Counted from the stretch's first letter, positions 51,739 through 61,717 are shown. The stretch is DNA of 64,000 bases from Solirubrobacteraceae bacterium (GCA_030447505.1 JAUJOT010000003.1:1-64000); one strand, 5' to 3'. Translations and numbers: made by a program. Notes: a model not told the origin generated them from the letters alone.

Positions 51739-52110
51739 GCTCAGCCTCCAAGCCTTTACTGATCGGACTGCCGCACTTCTTCTCTCACCGCGCGGCGCGC
51801 TCGTCAAGAGCCGCCTACCACGACCGTCGATTTATCGAGGCGACTGGCGTCTCCGCCTGCCGTGAGCGCCGCGCCCGCGAGCCACCTCGAGCGCCGCATC
51901 GCGCGCGATGGGGTACGGGCCCGCCAGGTCGACCCGTGACAGCTGCGCCGGCCACGGCGCTCGTATGCGCGAAGACCGACGGCTCTCCCGCAGACCAACG
52001 CCTTGCGCGCGCGAAGCAGCTCCCGCCTAAGCGTGGCGCTTGTGGTCGTGTTGCTCGCTCGATGTGGAGGGGTCGGCGTCCGCCGGCCCCTCCACGAGCT
52101 TGTCGGGTGG
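51739..52110. other. intergenic region with terminator hairpin
   Basis: About 370 nt between two co-directional minus-strand genes. Apart from the hairpin at 52064-52095 nothing is supported. Confidence 0.4.
52064..52095 (-). terminator. strong hairpin, probable terminator
   Basis: GTGGAGGGGTCGGC and GCCGGCCCCTCCAC pair over 14 bp with one G-U pair and a 4-nt loop, 16 nt beyond the stop at 52111. No U-run is present. Confidence 0.65.
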
Positions 52111-54024
52111 TCAGTGGCCGCCCTTGTGGTTGCGGAACACGAACAGCCCGTAGTCACGGTCGCTACCCAGGACGTAGGTGTGTCCGTCCCTGCGGTACGT
52201 CTCGACGCCCCAGAAGTTGCTGCCGTCCTCGGCGAGATAGCCGCCGACCTCCTGAAGCCCATCGGCGCCCACGTCGAGCACTCGCATCCCGCCGGCGTAA
52301 TACGACAGGTAGGCGCGCTCGGAGTCGACGGGATCAGTCGCGACCTCGTGGACGGTGAGGTCGCCGAAGCCCTGGGCGTAGCTCTCCTGGTGGGCTTCGG
52401 GGATCGCGTACGTCCCGAGGTTCGCGCGCGTCGCGGAGTCGAACAGGTGCACGTAGCCCCAACCGTCAAACGTCGTCGAGACCTTCATGCTCTCGCCGAC
52501 GGCGCCGATCGCCGGCTCGGATCCGGCGACGCTGTAGTCATAGGACGCTGCCTTGTTGAACAGCAGGTGCATCGCCCGGTGGCCGATGCAGATCGCCGGG
52601 ATTGTGTTCGTAAACTGGTGGCCCTGGCCGCCGCAGAACTGCGCGTCGGCCTCGAACCCGCCGTCCGAGCCGGAGTGGTGGTTGGCGATCAGCACGAGGT
52701 CATAGCCGGCAAGCTGGGCGCTTTCGACCTTCTCGGAGAAGAAGCAGGCGGCGCTTCCCTCGGTCGGATGCCCGACCGGGCCGCGCTCGAAGACGATGAC
52801 GTCCTTGCCCGTCGCGGCTGCCGACGGGATCGACGCGCGGTCGTCGGGGCAGCCAAAGCCGCCGAATACGGTCGCACCGGCGACCTCGGTGCCCGGCGGA
52901 ATGATCTTCGTCCAGCCGAAGTGGCCCGCGGGATACGTCCCAGCGTTCGCTCCCGAGGTGATCTGAAACTGGGCGCCATAGGGCGAGAAATCCTCGTCGG
53001 TGCCGATGAAAAACCGGTTGTCCGCCGTGAACTCGGCCTGGTGACCGTTGCCCTCCGGGAAGACCGACTTGCCCTCGGCAAGCATCTGCGGGTCAAACCG
53101 GTCGTAGTCGGTGTCGTCGATGTAGACCGGGTTCGTCGGATCATCGACGTTGAACAGGACATAGCCGCCGTCCCAGTAGGACAGCAGCAGCACCCACACG
53201 TTGCCGGCGCCCCCAAGCCCGACGCTTGAACGCGGCACGTTCTTGACGATCATGTCGTGCAGCGAGGAATCGCCAAGGCCGATGTCCGACTGGCTGACGC
53301 GATCGCCAAGCGCGCGCGTGAGCGCGTTGACGTCCATCTCGCTGATCAGCCGCGGACGCTTGGGGTTGCTGATGTCGGGGATGTCGACATCGGTGGACTC
53401 GAAGTTGTCGGTCATCACCGCGTAGGCCTTGTCGCCGGCATCCCACGCAAAGGCGCTGTGGATGTCGTTCGTGTCGGCTTGCCCGCGGTCGCCGAAGTGC
53501 TCAGAGAGCTTGGTCGGCTTGGCGGGATTCGTGACGTCGTACAGCGAGATGCCGCCCTTGCCGTTCTTGCCGCACTGCTCGTTGTTCATCGCGAGCATGT
53601 TGCCGTTGAAGAAGCTCGTCGAGACGTGGAGGACGTGCATGCCCTCGCCGGGGCGGCTGTCCTGCGAATGCGCGATGAACGCGACCTTCTTTGGCTGCGC
53701 GGGATTGCGGATATCGACCACCCACGCCCCGGCGTCGGGATCGTTGACCCCACCGCGCTCCGCGTTGGCGGCGCAGTCCTCCTCGCCCCAGTGCGCGAGA
53801 TAGGCGTACTCGCCGTTCGGGTCCACCGCAACGTCGGCCACCTGCTCGGGCTCGTCGGTGAGCCTGAGCTTGGAGACGAGCTCCAGCTCACCCCAAGCCC
53901 CACTACCGCTCAGATGTCCCGTAGGAAGCCCGTGCTGCTGGCCGGGATGAGCGCCCACGGTCGACGCACCCACCGCGGATGCGGCGATCGCGACAATCGC
54001 GCACGCTGCGCGCATGCTCCTCAT
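52111..54024 (-). CDS. secreted LVIVD/beta-propeller-like protein with PA domain
   Basis: A 637-residue exported protein. The signal peptide is about 1-25 (ending STVGAHPG). Repeats such as AWVVDIRNPAQPKKVAFI, GISLYDVTNPAKPTKLSEHF and MRVLDVGADGLQEVG are LVIVD-type blades. A protease-associated (PA) region lies at about 380-470 (DVIVFERGPVGHPTEGSAACFFSEKVESA...LVLIANHHSG). Function unknown; a surface sensor or binding protein is likely. GGAGGG precedes the ATG. An IS256-type element begins 36 bp upstream of the start codon and should have removed its promoter. Confidence 0.85.
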   Translation of the reverse strand: MRSMRAACAIVAIAASAVGASTVGAHPGQQHGLPTGHLSGSGAWGELELVSKLRLTDEPEQVADVAVDPNGEYAYLAHWGEEDCAANAERGGVNDPDAGAWVVDIRNPAQPKKVAFIAHSQDSRPGEGMHVLHVSTSFFNGNMLAMNNEQCGKNGKGGISLYDVTNPAKPTKLSEHFGDRGQADTNDIHSAFAWDAGDKAYAVMTDNFESTDVDIPDISNPKRPRLISEMDVNALTRALGDRVSQSDIGLGDSSLHDMIVKNVPRSSVGLGGAGNVWVLLLSYWDGGYVLFNVDDPTNPVYIDDTDYDRFDPQMLAEGKSVFPEGNGHQAEFTADNRFFIGTDEDFSPYGAQFQITSGANAGTYPAGHFGWTKIIPPGTEVAGATVFGGFGCPDDRASIPSAAATGKDVIVFERGPVGHPTEGSAACFFSEKVESAQLAGYDLVLIANHHSGSDGGFEADAQFCGGQGHQFTNTIPAICIGHRAMHLLFNKAASYDYSVAGSEPAIGAVGESMKVSTTFDGWGYVHLFDSATRANLGTYAIPEAHQESYAQGFGDLTVHEVATDPVDSERAYLSYYAGGMRVLDVGADGLQEVGGYLAEDGSNFWGVETYRRDGHTYVLGSDRDYGLFVFRNHKGGH

Positions 54025-54059
54025 ACAACCCTCCGTTCATGCCGCGCGACAGCGTCGGG

Positions 54060-55468
54060 GTCACGTCGGTAGAAGTGGTGTAGCGGGCGCCCCGGTAGGT
54101 CGATCCGACCACCGCGGTGTCCAAGCTCGTCGGCTCTTCCAGGAGTCGATGAACAAGGGAGCACCACGATGGCCGAAAACCGGATGATGACCCCTGCCGA
54201 TGTCGTCGCGCGCGCGATGGCCGGCGAGCATGGTGACCTGCTGCGCGACGCGGTCGGCTTGGTCGTGCGGGAGTTGATGGAGGCCGAGGTCGCGACGCTC
54301 ACGGGCGCCGGGCGCGGCGAGCGTACGCCCGAGCGCGTGACGAACCTCAACGGGTACCGCGAGCGGGCGTGGGAGACCAGGGTCGGTGAGATCGACCTTC
54401 AGATCCCGCGCACCAGGTCAGGCCCGGCGTACTTCCCGTCGTTCTTGGAGCCGCGTCGGCGCTGTGAGCAGGCGATCGTCAGCGTGGTGATGGAGGCCTA
54501 CGTCAACGGTGTGTCGACGCGCAAGGTCGACCGGCTGGTCGAGCAGCTCGGCATCCAGGGCATGAGCAAGGACCGGGTGTCGCGGATGTGCCGCGACCTT
54601 GACGAGCACGTACAGCAGTTCCGCGACCGGCCGCTGGAGGGCGCCTATCCCTACCTGTGGCTCGACGCCAAGCATCTGAAGGTCCGCGACCGCGGCCGCG
54701 TCGTCTCCAAGGCGCTGGTGATCGCCTACGCCGTCCACGACACCGGCCGGCGCGAGGTGATCGGCCTGGACCTCGGCGAGGTCGAGTCCGAGGCGTTCTG
54801 GACGGAGTTCCTTCGCGGCCTCCGCGCCCGCGGCCTGACCGGTCTGCGGCTCGTCATCAGCGACCATCACGAAGGCTTGAAGACCGCGATCGCGCGGGTC
54901 CTCGACGCGCCGTGGCAGCGCTGCTGCGTGCACTTCGTGCGCAACATGCACGGCCACTGCCGACCGGCTCAACGCGGCCTGGTGTCCGCCGCCCTGCGCG
55001 AGGTGTTCAACGCCACCGACCGCGACGAAGCCCGCCGGCGCCTGACCGACGTTCTCGCCCGGCTGCAGTCGATCGCGCCGAAGGTCTGCGAGCTGCTCGA
55101 GGCGGCCGAGGAAGACCTGCTGGCGTTCATGGCGTTCCCGCCCGAACACTGGACCAAGCTGCGCTCCACGAACCCTCTCGAGCGCGTCAACCGCGAGATC
55201 GGCCGACGCTCTGACGTCGTCGGCATCTTCCCCAACGACACCTCCGCGATCCGGTTGGCCGGCGCTCTGCTGATCGAACAGAACGACGAGTGGATCGTGT
55301 GTCGCCGCTACCTCTCCGAAGAATCCATGCGCGCGATCCTCTGCGCCAGGACGGAACGAGAAGACTCTCCCTCTCAGATCTCAGAGGAGGTGGACGAGCT
55401 CCCCGCCGCAGCCTGAGCCGCTGACACCGTCTCCGACGAGCACCTACACCACATCACGCGACTTGACT
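54060..55468 (+). mobile_element. IS256-family element with 9-bp target duplication
   Basis: The transposase gene is bounded by imperfect inverted repeats: GTCACGTCGGTAGAAGTGG at the left and, read inward, GTCAAGTCGCGTGATGTGG at the right, both followed by TGTAG. AGCGTCGGG flanks both sides (54051-54059 and 55469-55477). IS256 elements typically make 8-9 bp duplications. Intact duplications imply recent insertion. Confidence 0.85.
54169..55416 (+). CDS. IS256-family (mutator-type) transposase
   Basis: A 415-residue DDE transposase, full length for the family. It has [13 protein letters not shown]-like N-terminal sequence ([20 protein letters not shown]), Asp in [13 protein letters not shown], Asp in [13 protein letters not shown], the CCVHFVRNM motif and Glu in [26 protein letters not shown] precedes the ATG. 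It appears intact and could be active. Confidence 0.93.
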   Translation: MAENRMMTPADVVARAMAGEHGDLLRDAVGLVVRELMEAEVATLTGAGRGERTPERVTNLNGYRERAWETRVGEIDLQIPRTRSGPAYFPSFLEPRRRCEQAIVSVVMEAYVNGVSTRKVDRLVEQLGIQGMSKDRVSRMCRDLDEHVQQFRDRPLEGAYPYLWLDAKHLKVRDRGRVVSKALVIAYAVHDTGRREVIGLDLGEVESEAFWTEFLRGLRARGLTGLRLVISDHHEGLKTAIARVLDAPWQRCCVHFVRNMHGHCRPAQRGLVSAALREVFNATDRDEARRRLTDVLARLQSIAPKVCELLEAAEEDLLAFMAFPPEHWTKLRSTNPLERVNREIGRRSDVVGIFPNDTSAIRLAGALLIEQNDEWIVCRRYLSEESMRAILCARTEREDSPSQISEEVDELPAAA

Positions 55469-55477
55469 AGCGTCGGG

Positions 55478-55909
55478 CGGCTCCTTGCCCAACAACAACG
55501 ACCCCTGCTTGTGCAGATCGTAGCGACGTCGCCGTGCCCACCGACGCTCTGTGACCGGTCACACACAGCACGTCAGCGGCTCCCGATCGCACGTGTCAGC
55601 ACCGAACACGCCAGATACTCGCCAAGCCATCCGGCCGACGAGGCACTCGCGCCACCAGCCCCGCCAGACCGCCCTGACGTCCTCGGCCGAAGCGTCTGCG
55701 ACAAGCGGTCCTCTACGAGCGGGCGATCGCGACGTGCTCGAGGTCGACAGCCGCGGGATCCGCCGTCCCAGTGGCAAACCTCTGGCGGGACGAGCTGCGC
55801 CGGCGAGAGCGCCCCAAAGCGCGAATAGACGGCGCTCTCGATGCGAAGCAGCCCAATCATATGCCCATACGGCCTTGTCGCTGTCCCCGCTTGGTCCTAG
55901 CTTGCCCGT
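55478..55909. other. intergenic region after IS256 element
   Basis: About 430 nt, the original continuation of the region upstream of the LVIVD gene plus new flank. No supported gene or RNA is seen. Any promoter that once drove the LVIVD gene would lie in its first part. Confidence 0.4.
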
Positions 55910-57274
55910 GTGGAGCAAGCGCGTGTCGTGACGAGAGCTCAAGCGGTCGCAGAGGCAAAGCCGGTGACGGGGCTTCCCCACACGCAGCCAACTGCCCACC
56001 CGCCGCCGCGCGTTTCTAGGAAGGCCGGTTGCGCAGATCAGCTCGCAACGCTTCTCGCCCGCGCCGTGGTCGATCGCGTGTCGGTGACACACGCTCAGTC
56101 TTGCTCCTCTAGAAATCTGCTTCTGCGTAAAACGGGCCTCGCGCCCGCCCTACAGGCGCAGCGTTACTTCAGCCAAGGCGAACAAGAGGAGCTCAATTCA
56201 AACCACCGCGGTGCGGCGCTCTTGTACGTGCGTGCATTCAAGAGTCAAAGGTCCTTTGGGTCGGCGCTCGCTGCTGCCCGCGCGTTTTGCGCGGTGCCCG
56301 ACCGCGACAACGCAGTCATGTGGTTCCGGCGTGTACTTGATACACCTGCAGGCGAAGGCGACCGTGACGCCGCTCGCCTTGCTGCGCAACAAGCGCTCAA
56401 TGATTTGCAGGCGCCGGAGCAGACGAAGCACAGGATGCGCCTGGATGTCAAGGACGAATACGTGCGAATCAACAAGCAGATCCTGCTGTCATTGGGGATT
56501 GATCCCGGAGCAGCTCGTAACCACAAACGACAAGGCCTGACAAGAGAGCAGATCTCTGCGAGCGACGTCCTGAAGCAGCAACAGGATACGCTACGGAGGG
56601 AACTTGATGCTGCGAACCATTTGTTAGATCTCAATGCCAAGCAAGCAGCACAGGACAGAGCGGAAACCAAGTTCCGGGAGGCCGTTGCGAAGCTCCGAGT
56701 GGTGCTAACGGATGTCCCGGGTTATCGCGTCGCGTATGTGGAATCCGCAGAGCGGCAAAGATACAAACTGGGCCTGCAGGATGGCAAACTTATCCAGGGA
56801 CCGCCTCCCGGTCAGCAGACCGGCTATACGACCGCCGGCGTGTATAGCAAGGAGGCAGGTGTGGGTTACGCAATTTATGTTATGAGCCCAGATGGTGACA
56901 TTTACGTATCGGGCCACGAGGTAGGACGCTTTCATCATTCGAGCTTCCTAGCGGGCGGCGAGGCAGCAGGTGCCGGCGAGGTCAAGATCATCGATGGCAA
57001 CCTCATTGCTCTCACGAACAAGAGCGGACACTACGCGCCCACCTACGTCCACGTCGCTCAAACGTTGCGTGAGTTTAGAGATTCGCTGGGCCAAGACCTT
57101 GGCCAGGTTGAGCTCGTTCTGCACGTGGGTATGACAGTGAAGTGGAAGACGCGCGCTGCAGGGTTTCTCGCGCTGTTTGAGAGCGGCCCGCAAAAGCCAA
57201 GCGCCGAGGTCTCGCGGGTGCTCGAGCGCGACACATCAGCCGAGGTTGAGGAACTCGTCGGATCAATGCCATAA
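55910..57274 (+). CDS. possible effector-like protein with conserved HHSSF...SGHY region
   Basis: A 454-residue protein from A+T-richer DNA than its neighbours, with unusual codons, a sign of transfer. Residues of about 80-170 are TPR-like helices and 180-260 probable coiled coil. The C-terminal region (about 300-400) has YAIYVMSPDGDIYVSGHEVG, FHHSSFLAGGEAAGAGEVKI and ALTNKSGHYAPTYVHV. Similar HHSSF/SGHY segments occur in C-terminal regions of several large bacterial effector-like proteins, as far as I recall. The N-terminal 75 residues look non-coding, so the true start is probably further in. Confidence 0.6.
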   Translation: MEQARVVTRAQAVAEAKPVTGLPHTQPTAHPPPRVSRKAGCADQLATLLARAVVDRVSVTHAQSCSSRNLLLRKTGLAPALQAQRYFSQGEQEELNSNHRGAALLYVRAFKSQRSFGSALAAARAFCAVPDRDNAVMWFRRVLDTPAGEGDRDAARLAAQQALNDLQAPEQTKHRMRLDVKDEYVRINKQILLSLGIDPGAARNHKRQGLTREQISASDVLKQQQDTLRRELDAANHLLDLNAKQAAQDRAETKFREAVAKLRVVLTDVPGYRVAYVESAERQRYKLGLQDGKLIQGPPPGQQTGYTTAGVYSKEAGVGYAIYVMSPDGDIYVSGHEVGRFHHSSFLAGGEAAGAGEVKIIDGNLIALTNKSGHYAPTYVHVAQTLREFRDSLGQDLGQVELVLHVGMTVKWKTRAAGFLALFESGPQKPSAEVSRVLERDTSAEVEELVGSMP

Positions 57275-57593
57275 GACCGTCGCCGACAGCTGCCGTCGAG
57301 CGGAGACCACATGTGCTGTCTTCGCGTCCGGCACCTGCTTCAGGTCCGTCGGGCGCCGAGCTCGACGACTCCGAAATCGAAGGACGACATCGAGCTCGCT
57401 CCCGGGTGAGTTGCTCGCGGTCAGCAGGCAACCAATTGCCGGGTGTGGCATGGCCGTTTGCCGGGGTGTCGCTGCGCCGCTGGCGGCTCGGGTGGTATAG
57501 ACCGCTGCTCTTCGACGGTGGCAGCACTCTTGGTCAGACTTCCGCTTCGGCGGACAGGAGCAGTGCCCGCCGATGCAGACGCTGGATCTTGCG
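57275..57593. other. convergent intergenic region
   Basis: About 320 nt between converging genes. No coding frame, repeat or strong terminator hairpin that I can support. Confidence 0.4.
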
Positions 57594-57866
57594 CTACTCG
57601 CCCTCGCCCGTCTTCCCGATCCACGTGCCCTTCGACTTTGCGGCCGCCACGCGCAGACCGCGGTCGACCGCCATGCGGACGAGCTTGTAGAGCGTTCCCT
57701 CGATGATCGCTGCCGGGACCAGCAGGCTCACGCGGACGTTCTCCTGCGCGGTGTCGGGCACGTCGTCGTCGAAGATCAGGCTCCAGAGCTTCGCGGCGAT
57801 TTTCTGGGCGACGATGCCGGCGACCACGAGGATCGGCAGCTCGGCCTTGAGGAGGATCTTCAACAT
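57594..57866 (-). CDS. DUF4235 family membrane protein
   Basis: A 90-residue protein starting at ATG 57866. It has a hydrophobic N-terminal region (ILLKAELPILVVAGIVAQKIAAKLWSLIF), the acidic turn DDDVPDTAQENV, a second hydrophobic stretch (SLLVPAAIIEGTLYKLVRMAVDRG) and a basic tail. This is the usual layout of DUF4235 in actinobacteria. Function unknown. Confidence 0.75.
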   Translation of the reverse strand: MLKILLKAELPILVVAGIVAQKIAAKLWSLIFDDDVPDTAQENVRVSLLVPAAIIEGTLYKLVRMAVDRGLRVAAAKSKGTWIGKTGEGE

Positions 57867-58038
57867 GGTCAGCCACGTACCCGGCAGCCGTGGGCGTAAG
57901 CGGAGCTCCCGCGCGTCGACGTACGCTGCGCTCGCTGCTGCGTTGGACGACGAGGAGCTGCCGGCGCGCGGCGGCGTCCACGGCGCCCAGAGGCAGGTAG
58001 GGGAGTAGTGAGTGCGGTGCGATCGTAGAGCCGTGTTT

Positions 58039-58989
58039 TCACCCGGCAACGTCACCGCCGGCGCGCCGCCATTGCAGTGGCGTGACCGCGTGTGCGCGCC
58101 TGAAGCTCTTGATGAAGTAGCTGGGATCGCGGAAGCCGACGGCGGCGCCGACGGCTGCCACCGTGAGCGGGGTCTCGACGAGCAGGCGACGGGCCTCCGC
58201 CATGCGCTGTTCGCTGATCCATTGCTGGACGGTGCGCCCTGTCTTGCGGCCCACGAGCGTTGTCAGGTGACCGGGCGAGAGGGCGACCGCGCGCGCGACG
58301 TCGCGTAGCGAGATCGGCTCGCGGTAGCGCGCCTCGATGAACTCGAACACGTGGGCGAGTAGTGGCTCGTCTTGCAGGCGCAGATGACCGACGACGTCGG
58401 CGGCGAGCCTCGATACGGCGACGAGGAGCAGCGTGAGGTGGGCTTGGACGGCTTCGCCGTAGCCGTCGCGGCGCTCGCGCAACTCGCAGTCCAGGGCCAC
58501 GAAGCGCTCCGACCACGCGGCGCGCTCCTCCGGCGGCACGCGCACGCGCTGCGCGCCCGCGGCCGCAGGCCGGACGAACGCGAACAGCAGCGGATGCGAA
58601 CGCCACGACAGCAAGGAGCTTGGCTGCTGCAGGCGCAGCATCTCGGGCGGAAAGAACGCCGCCCACGCCTCGGCGCGCTCGAGGCCGCGAGCACCTTGCG
58701 GGCCGACCACCTCGCCCGGCGCGATGAGGAACGCGTCGCCCGCCGCGACGGACCAGTCACGGCCACCGAGATTCAGACCGCCACCGCCACGCTCGAAGTA
58801 CAGGAGCACGAGGAAGTCGTGCGCGTGCGAGTGGTCGCCCGGCGGAAGGCGCGGTCCGATGAGCCGCAGCACGCTCACCGGCGGCAGTCCGGGCAGGCGC
58901 TCGTAGGCGTAGACGGGCGCACCGTCGGCGCGCCGGCGCGTGATGCGGCCCATCGCGCCGGTCACGCGGATTCCGGAAGATCCTTCCAC
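58039..58989 (-). CDS. AraC-family transcriptional regulator
   Basis: A 316-residue regulator. An N-terminal cupin-like sensing domain (DHSHAHDFLVLLYFERGGGG, AAGDAFLIAPGEV) is followed by a C-terminal pair of helix-turn-helices (about 215-312: ISLRDVARAVALSPGHLTTLVGRKTG and TVAAVGAAVGFRDPSYFIKSFRRAHAVTPLQWR). The inducer is unknown. It is divergent from a methyltransferase gene 88 nt away, a likely target. The GTG start is used. Confidence 0.9.
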   Translation of the reverse strand: MEGSSGIRVTGAMGRITRRRADGAPVYAYERLPGLPPVSVLRLIGPRLPPGDHSHAHDFLVLLYFERGGGGLNLGGRDWSVAAGDAFLIAPGEVVGPQGARGLERAEAWAAFFPPEMLRLQQPSSLLSWRSHPLLFAFVRPAAAGAQRVRVPPEERAAWSERFVALDCELRERRDGYGEAVQAHLTLLLVAVSRLAADVVGHLRLQDEPLLAHVFEFIEARYREPISLRDVARAVALSPGHLTTLVGRKTGRTVQQWISEQRMAEARRLLVETPLTVAAVGAAVGFRDPSYFIKSFRRAHAVTPLQWRRAGGDVAG

Positions 58990-59077
58990 GATCGCCGAAT
59001 ATCGCCCTTGCCGCTCGCTAACTCGCGATCGACACTACGTCGCAGGCCAGAACATCGTCTGATCCGAAAGGAACACC

Positions 59078-59776
59078 ATGACGCATGACGCGGTCGGCGC
59101 GCCCTTGGCGCGCGACGGACATCCCGCCGCCGACTCGCACGAGCCCTACCTGCCGGGCATGGGCCACGACTGGCTGCTACCGCTCTACGACCCGCTCACG
59201 CGAGCGCTCGGCATGGGGGCCGCGCACCGGTCGCTGGCCGACCAAGCCGACCTGCGACCCGGTCAGCGCGTGCTCGAGATCGGCTGCGGAACAGGCAACC
59301 TCTCTCTGCTCGTCAAGCGCCTGCATCCCGATGTCGACGTCGTCGGCCTCGACCCAGACCCCAAAGCGCTCGGGCGGGCGCAGCGCAAGGCCCGCCGCCG
59401 CAACGTCGCCGTGCGTCTCGACCCCGGGTTCTCCGAGCGGCTTCCCTACCCCGACGAGAGCTTTGACCGCGTTCTCTCAGCCTTCATGTTCCACCATCTG
59501 GAACCGGCCGGCCGCCGCAGGACCCTTTGTGAGGTACGACGCGTCCTCCGTCCCGGAGGCACCCTGCACCTGCTCGACTTTGGCGGGGCCAAGGACAGCT
59601 CGGACGGTCTCGTCGCGCGGCTCGCTCACCGCAGCAAGCGCCTCGAAGACAACTTCGCCAACCGCATCCCCGAGCTGATGCGCGAGGCCGGCCTCGCCGA
59701 CCCGGCGGAGACCGGCCACCGCGTCACCGTCGTCGGGCGCTACACGTTCTGGTCAGCCGGCCGGCCCGAGAACTGA
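59078..59776 (+). CDS. class I SAM-dependent methyltransferase
   Basis: A 232-residue methyltransferase. The SAM-binding motif is RVLEIGCGTGNLSLL (about 68-82), with VVGLDPDPKAL as motif post I and FDRVLSAFMFHHLEPAGR as motif II, then VLRPGGTLHLLDFG. This resembles the UbiE/menaquinone-methyltransferase-like group, but the substrate cannot be told. AAAGGA precedes the ATG. The divergent AraC gene may control it. Confidence 0.88.
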   Translation: MTHDAVGAPLARDGHPAADSHEPYLPGMGHDWLLPLYDPLTRALGMGAAHRSLADQADLRPGQRVLEIGCGTGNLSLLVKRLHPDVDVVGLDPDPKALGRAQRKARRRNVAVRLDPGFSERLPYPDESFDRVLSAFMFHHLEPAGRRRTLCEVRRVLRPGGTLHLLDFGGAKDSSDGLVARLAHRSKRLEDNFANRIPELMREAGLADPAETGHRVTVVGRYTFWSAGRPEN

Positions 59777-59906
59777 CACCCGCGCTCCTCCCCGAAATCG
59801 AACCACCCGCCGACCCTGTCAGGTCCTGACGAAGCGCACGAGGCGAGCTGATCGCAGTAGCGCGGCCGGGACGGTTGGTCCGGCGACCCCAGCGGCTCGC
59901 CCTCGG

Positions 59907-60317
59907 TCAGGACTGCAGCGAGGAGATCTTCCAGCCGGTGCCGGCCTTCTCGAGCTCGAGCGTGTCGGTCTTCTCGTTCGCACCCGAGCCCGAGATCACC
60001 TTCGCGGTCGCCTTCTCGCCGCTGATCGACACCTCGTCGACTGTCAGCTCCTTCGAGGAGGCGTCCTCGAAGGCCTCGCGCACCGCAGTCGTGCAGTTCG
60101 TCCCCTGCTGCTCGAGCGTCGCGAGCAGCCGTTCGCTCAGCAGCCGCGTGCAGAGGCGGGCGGCGTCGTTCTCGCGCGCCGCCTCCTCCACGTCCTCGAC
60201 GGTGGCCGCGACGGCGCGCTCGGCACCGCTGAAGTCCTCGGCGGAATCGCGTGGCGTGGTGGAGCCGCAGGCCGACAGGGCGAGCGCGAGAAAGCAGAGT
60301 GCGCAGGCCGGTCTCAT
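59907..60317 (-). CDS. lipoprotein of unknown function
   Basis: A 136-residue lipoprotein. The signal ends in the lipobox LSAC ([11 protein letters not shown]). The rest is small and acidic, with a helix ([20 protein letters not shown]), [13 protein letters not shown] and a beta end ([25 protein letters not shown]), the pattern of NTF2-like/DUF4878-type lipoproteins. Its start codon lies only 30 nt from that of the divergent TetR gene. Confidence 0.78.
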   Translation of the reverse strand: MRPACALCFLALALSACGSTTPRDSAEDFSGAERAVAATVEDVEEAARENDAARLCTRLLSERLLATLEQQGTNCTTAVREAFEDASSKELTVDEVSISGEKATAKVISGSGANEKTDTLELEKAGTGWKISSLQS

Positions 60318-60325
60318 CGGCCCGG

Positions 60326-60339
60326 AGCCTATCTAGACT
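60326..60339. promoter_or_regulatory. two opposed -10 boxes in a 30-nt divergent gap
   Basis: On the minus strand TAGGCT (60326-60331) ends 8 nt before the ATG of the lipoprotein gene. On the plus strand TAGACT (60334-60339) ends 8 nt before the TTG of the TetR gene. The boxes are 2 nt apart, so polymerase bound for one gene should block the other. Confidence 0.45.
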
Positions 60340-60347
60340 GCGATGCG

Positions 60348-61004
60348 TTGACTCCCGAGATCACGCCCTCGACCCAGCCGATCCCGCGCGGGCGCCATGC
60401 GCCGCCGCTCGCGGTGCGCCTCGAGATGCAGAAGCACCGCCTGTTCGACGCTGCCGCGACGGTCTTCTCGAAGGTCGGCTACGCGGAGGCCAGCGCGGAG
60501 GCGATCAGCCGCCAGGCGGGCATGTCGAAGGCGACGTTCTACGAGCACTTCGCCAACAAGGAGGAATGCCTCGCCGCGCTGTTCGAATACGCGACGGCGT
60601 CGTTTCTCGAGGAGCTCGTCGCGGCGTCGCGAGGCGCCGGGCGCGACTTCGAGGAGCGCCACAGCGCCGGCCTGCGCGCGATACTGGAATCGGTCGAGAG
60701 CAACCCGCCGCTCGCGCAGGCGATCCTCGTCGAGACCGTCGGCGCCGGGCCGCGCCTCGCCGAGCTGCGGATCGCCACGCTCAACGCCTTTGCGCAGGTC
60801 ATGTACGAGCAGACCGTGCGCGCCGCGGAGCTGACGGGCGGCCCGGCGTTCTCCTCGCCCGACGAGGCGTTCGCGATCGTCGGCGCGACGTTCGAGCTCG
60901 TCTCGCGGCAGCTGCGCACAGGCGAGCCCGAGCGCGTGCTCGACCTGCAGCCGCTCGTCGAGCGCCTGATCCTCGGCCTGCTGGCGCAGCCGCCGCACGC
61001 TTGA
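60348..61004 (+). CDS. TetR-family transcriptional regulator
   Basis: A 218-residue regulator. The N-terminal helix-turn-helix is clear ([46 protein letters not shown] split over residues 28-73), followed by a helical ligand domain. The TTG start fits TAGACT 8 nt upstream. Its stop overlaps the TTG of the glycosylase gene, so the two are co-transcribed, which is unusual for a TetR protein and may mean it regulates this repair cluster. Confidence 0.88.
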   Translation: MTPEITPSTQPIPRGRHAPPLAVRLEMQKHRLFDAAATVFSKVGYAEASAEAISRQAGMSKATFYEHFANKEECLAALFEYATASFLEELVAASRGAGRDFEERHSAGLRAILESVESNPPLAQAILVETVGAGPRLAELRIATLNAFAQVMYEQTVRAAELTGGPAFSSPDEAFAIVGATFELVSRQLRTGEPERVLDLQPLVERLILGLLAQPPHA

Positions 61005-61717
61005 GCCAGGACGAACGCGAACGCGCTGAGCTCGCTGCGCTCGAGCGCGAGATCGTCGACTGCCGGCGCTGTCCGCGGCTCGTCGCGTGGCGCGAGCTCG
61101 TCGCGCGCGAGAAGCGCGCGGCGTTCGCCGATCAGGAGTACTGGGGCCGCCCGATCCCGGGCTTCGGCGACCCGCGCGCACGGGTGATGATCTTCGGCCT
61201 TGCCCCCGCTGCGCACGGCGCCAACCGCACGGGGCGCGTGTTCACCGGCGATCGCTCGGGCGACTTCCTGTTCGCCGCGCTGCATCGCACCGGCTTCGCC
61301 AACCAGCCGGTCTCGCTGCACGCCGGCGACGGCCTGGCGCTCCACGACGCCTGGATCAGCGCCGCCGTGCGCTGCGCGCCGCCGGCGAACAAGCCGACGC
61401 CGGCCGAGCGCGACAGCTGCCTGCCCTACTCGCTGCGCGAGCTCGCGCTGCTCGCCGACGTGCGCGTGATCGTCTGCCTCGGCCTGTTCGCCTGGGACGC
61501 GGCGCTGCGGCTGCTCGCCGCGCGCGGCGCGAGCAGCGTGCCGCGGCCGCGGCCGCCCTTCGGGCACGGCGTCGAGCTCGAAATCCGATCCCGCCCACCC
61601 TCGCCGCTGCTGCTGGGCTGCTTTCACCCCAGCCAGCAGAACACGTTCACCGGCAAGCTGACGGCGCCGATGATCGACGGCGTGCTGCTGCGCGCGCGGG
61701 CGGCCGCCGGTCTGTAG
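61001..61717 (+). CDS. uracil-DNA glycosylase, family 5-like (UDGb)
   Basis: A 238-residue iron-sulfur glycosylase that removes uracil (and possibly other deaminated bases) from DNA. It has [12 protein letters not shown] for cluster binding, the family-5 active-site motif [20 protein letters not shown], further Cys in [13 protein letters not shown] and RDSCLPYS, and [16 protein letters not shown]. Family 5 lacks the catalytic Asp of other UDGs, and here Ala stands in that place. Translation starts at TTG 61001, in TTGA overlap with the TetR stop. Confidence 0.88.
   Translation: MSQDERERAELAALEREIVDCRRCPRLVAWRELVAREKRAAFADQEYWGRPIPGFGDPRARVMIFGLAPAAHGANRTGRVFTGDRSGDFLFAALHRTGFANQPVSLHAGDGLALHDAWISAAVRCAPPANKPTPAERDSCLPYSLRELALLADVRVIVCLGLFAWDAALRLLAARGASSVPRPRPPFGHGVELEIRSRPPSPLLLGCFHPSQQNTFTGKLTAPMIDGVLLRARAAAGL

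Noticed and set aside
55910-56130. N-terminal 75 residues of the transferred gene as true protein
   Set aside because: Composition and sequence there look like non-coding DNA; the protein-like part begins near FSQGEQEELN.
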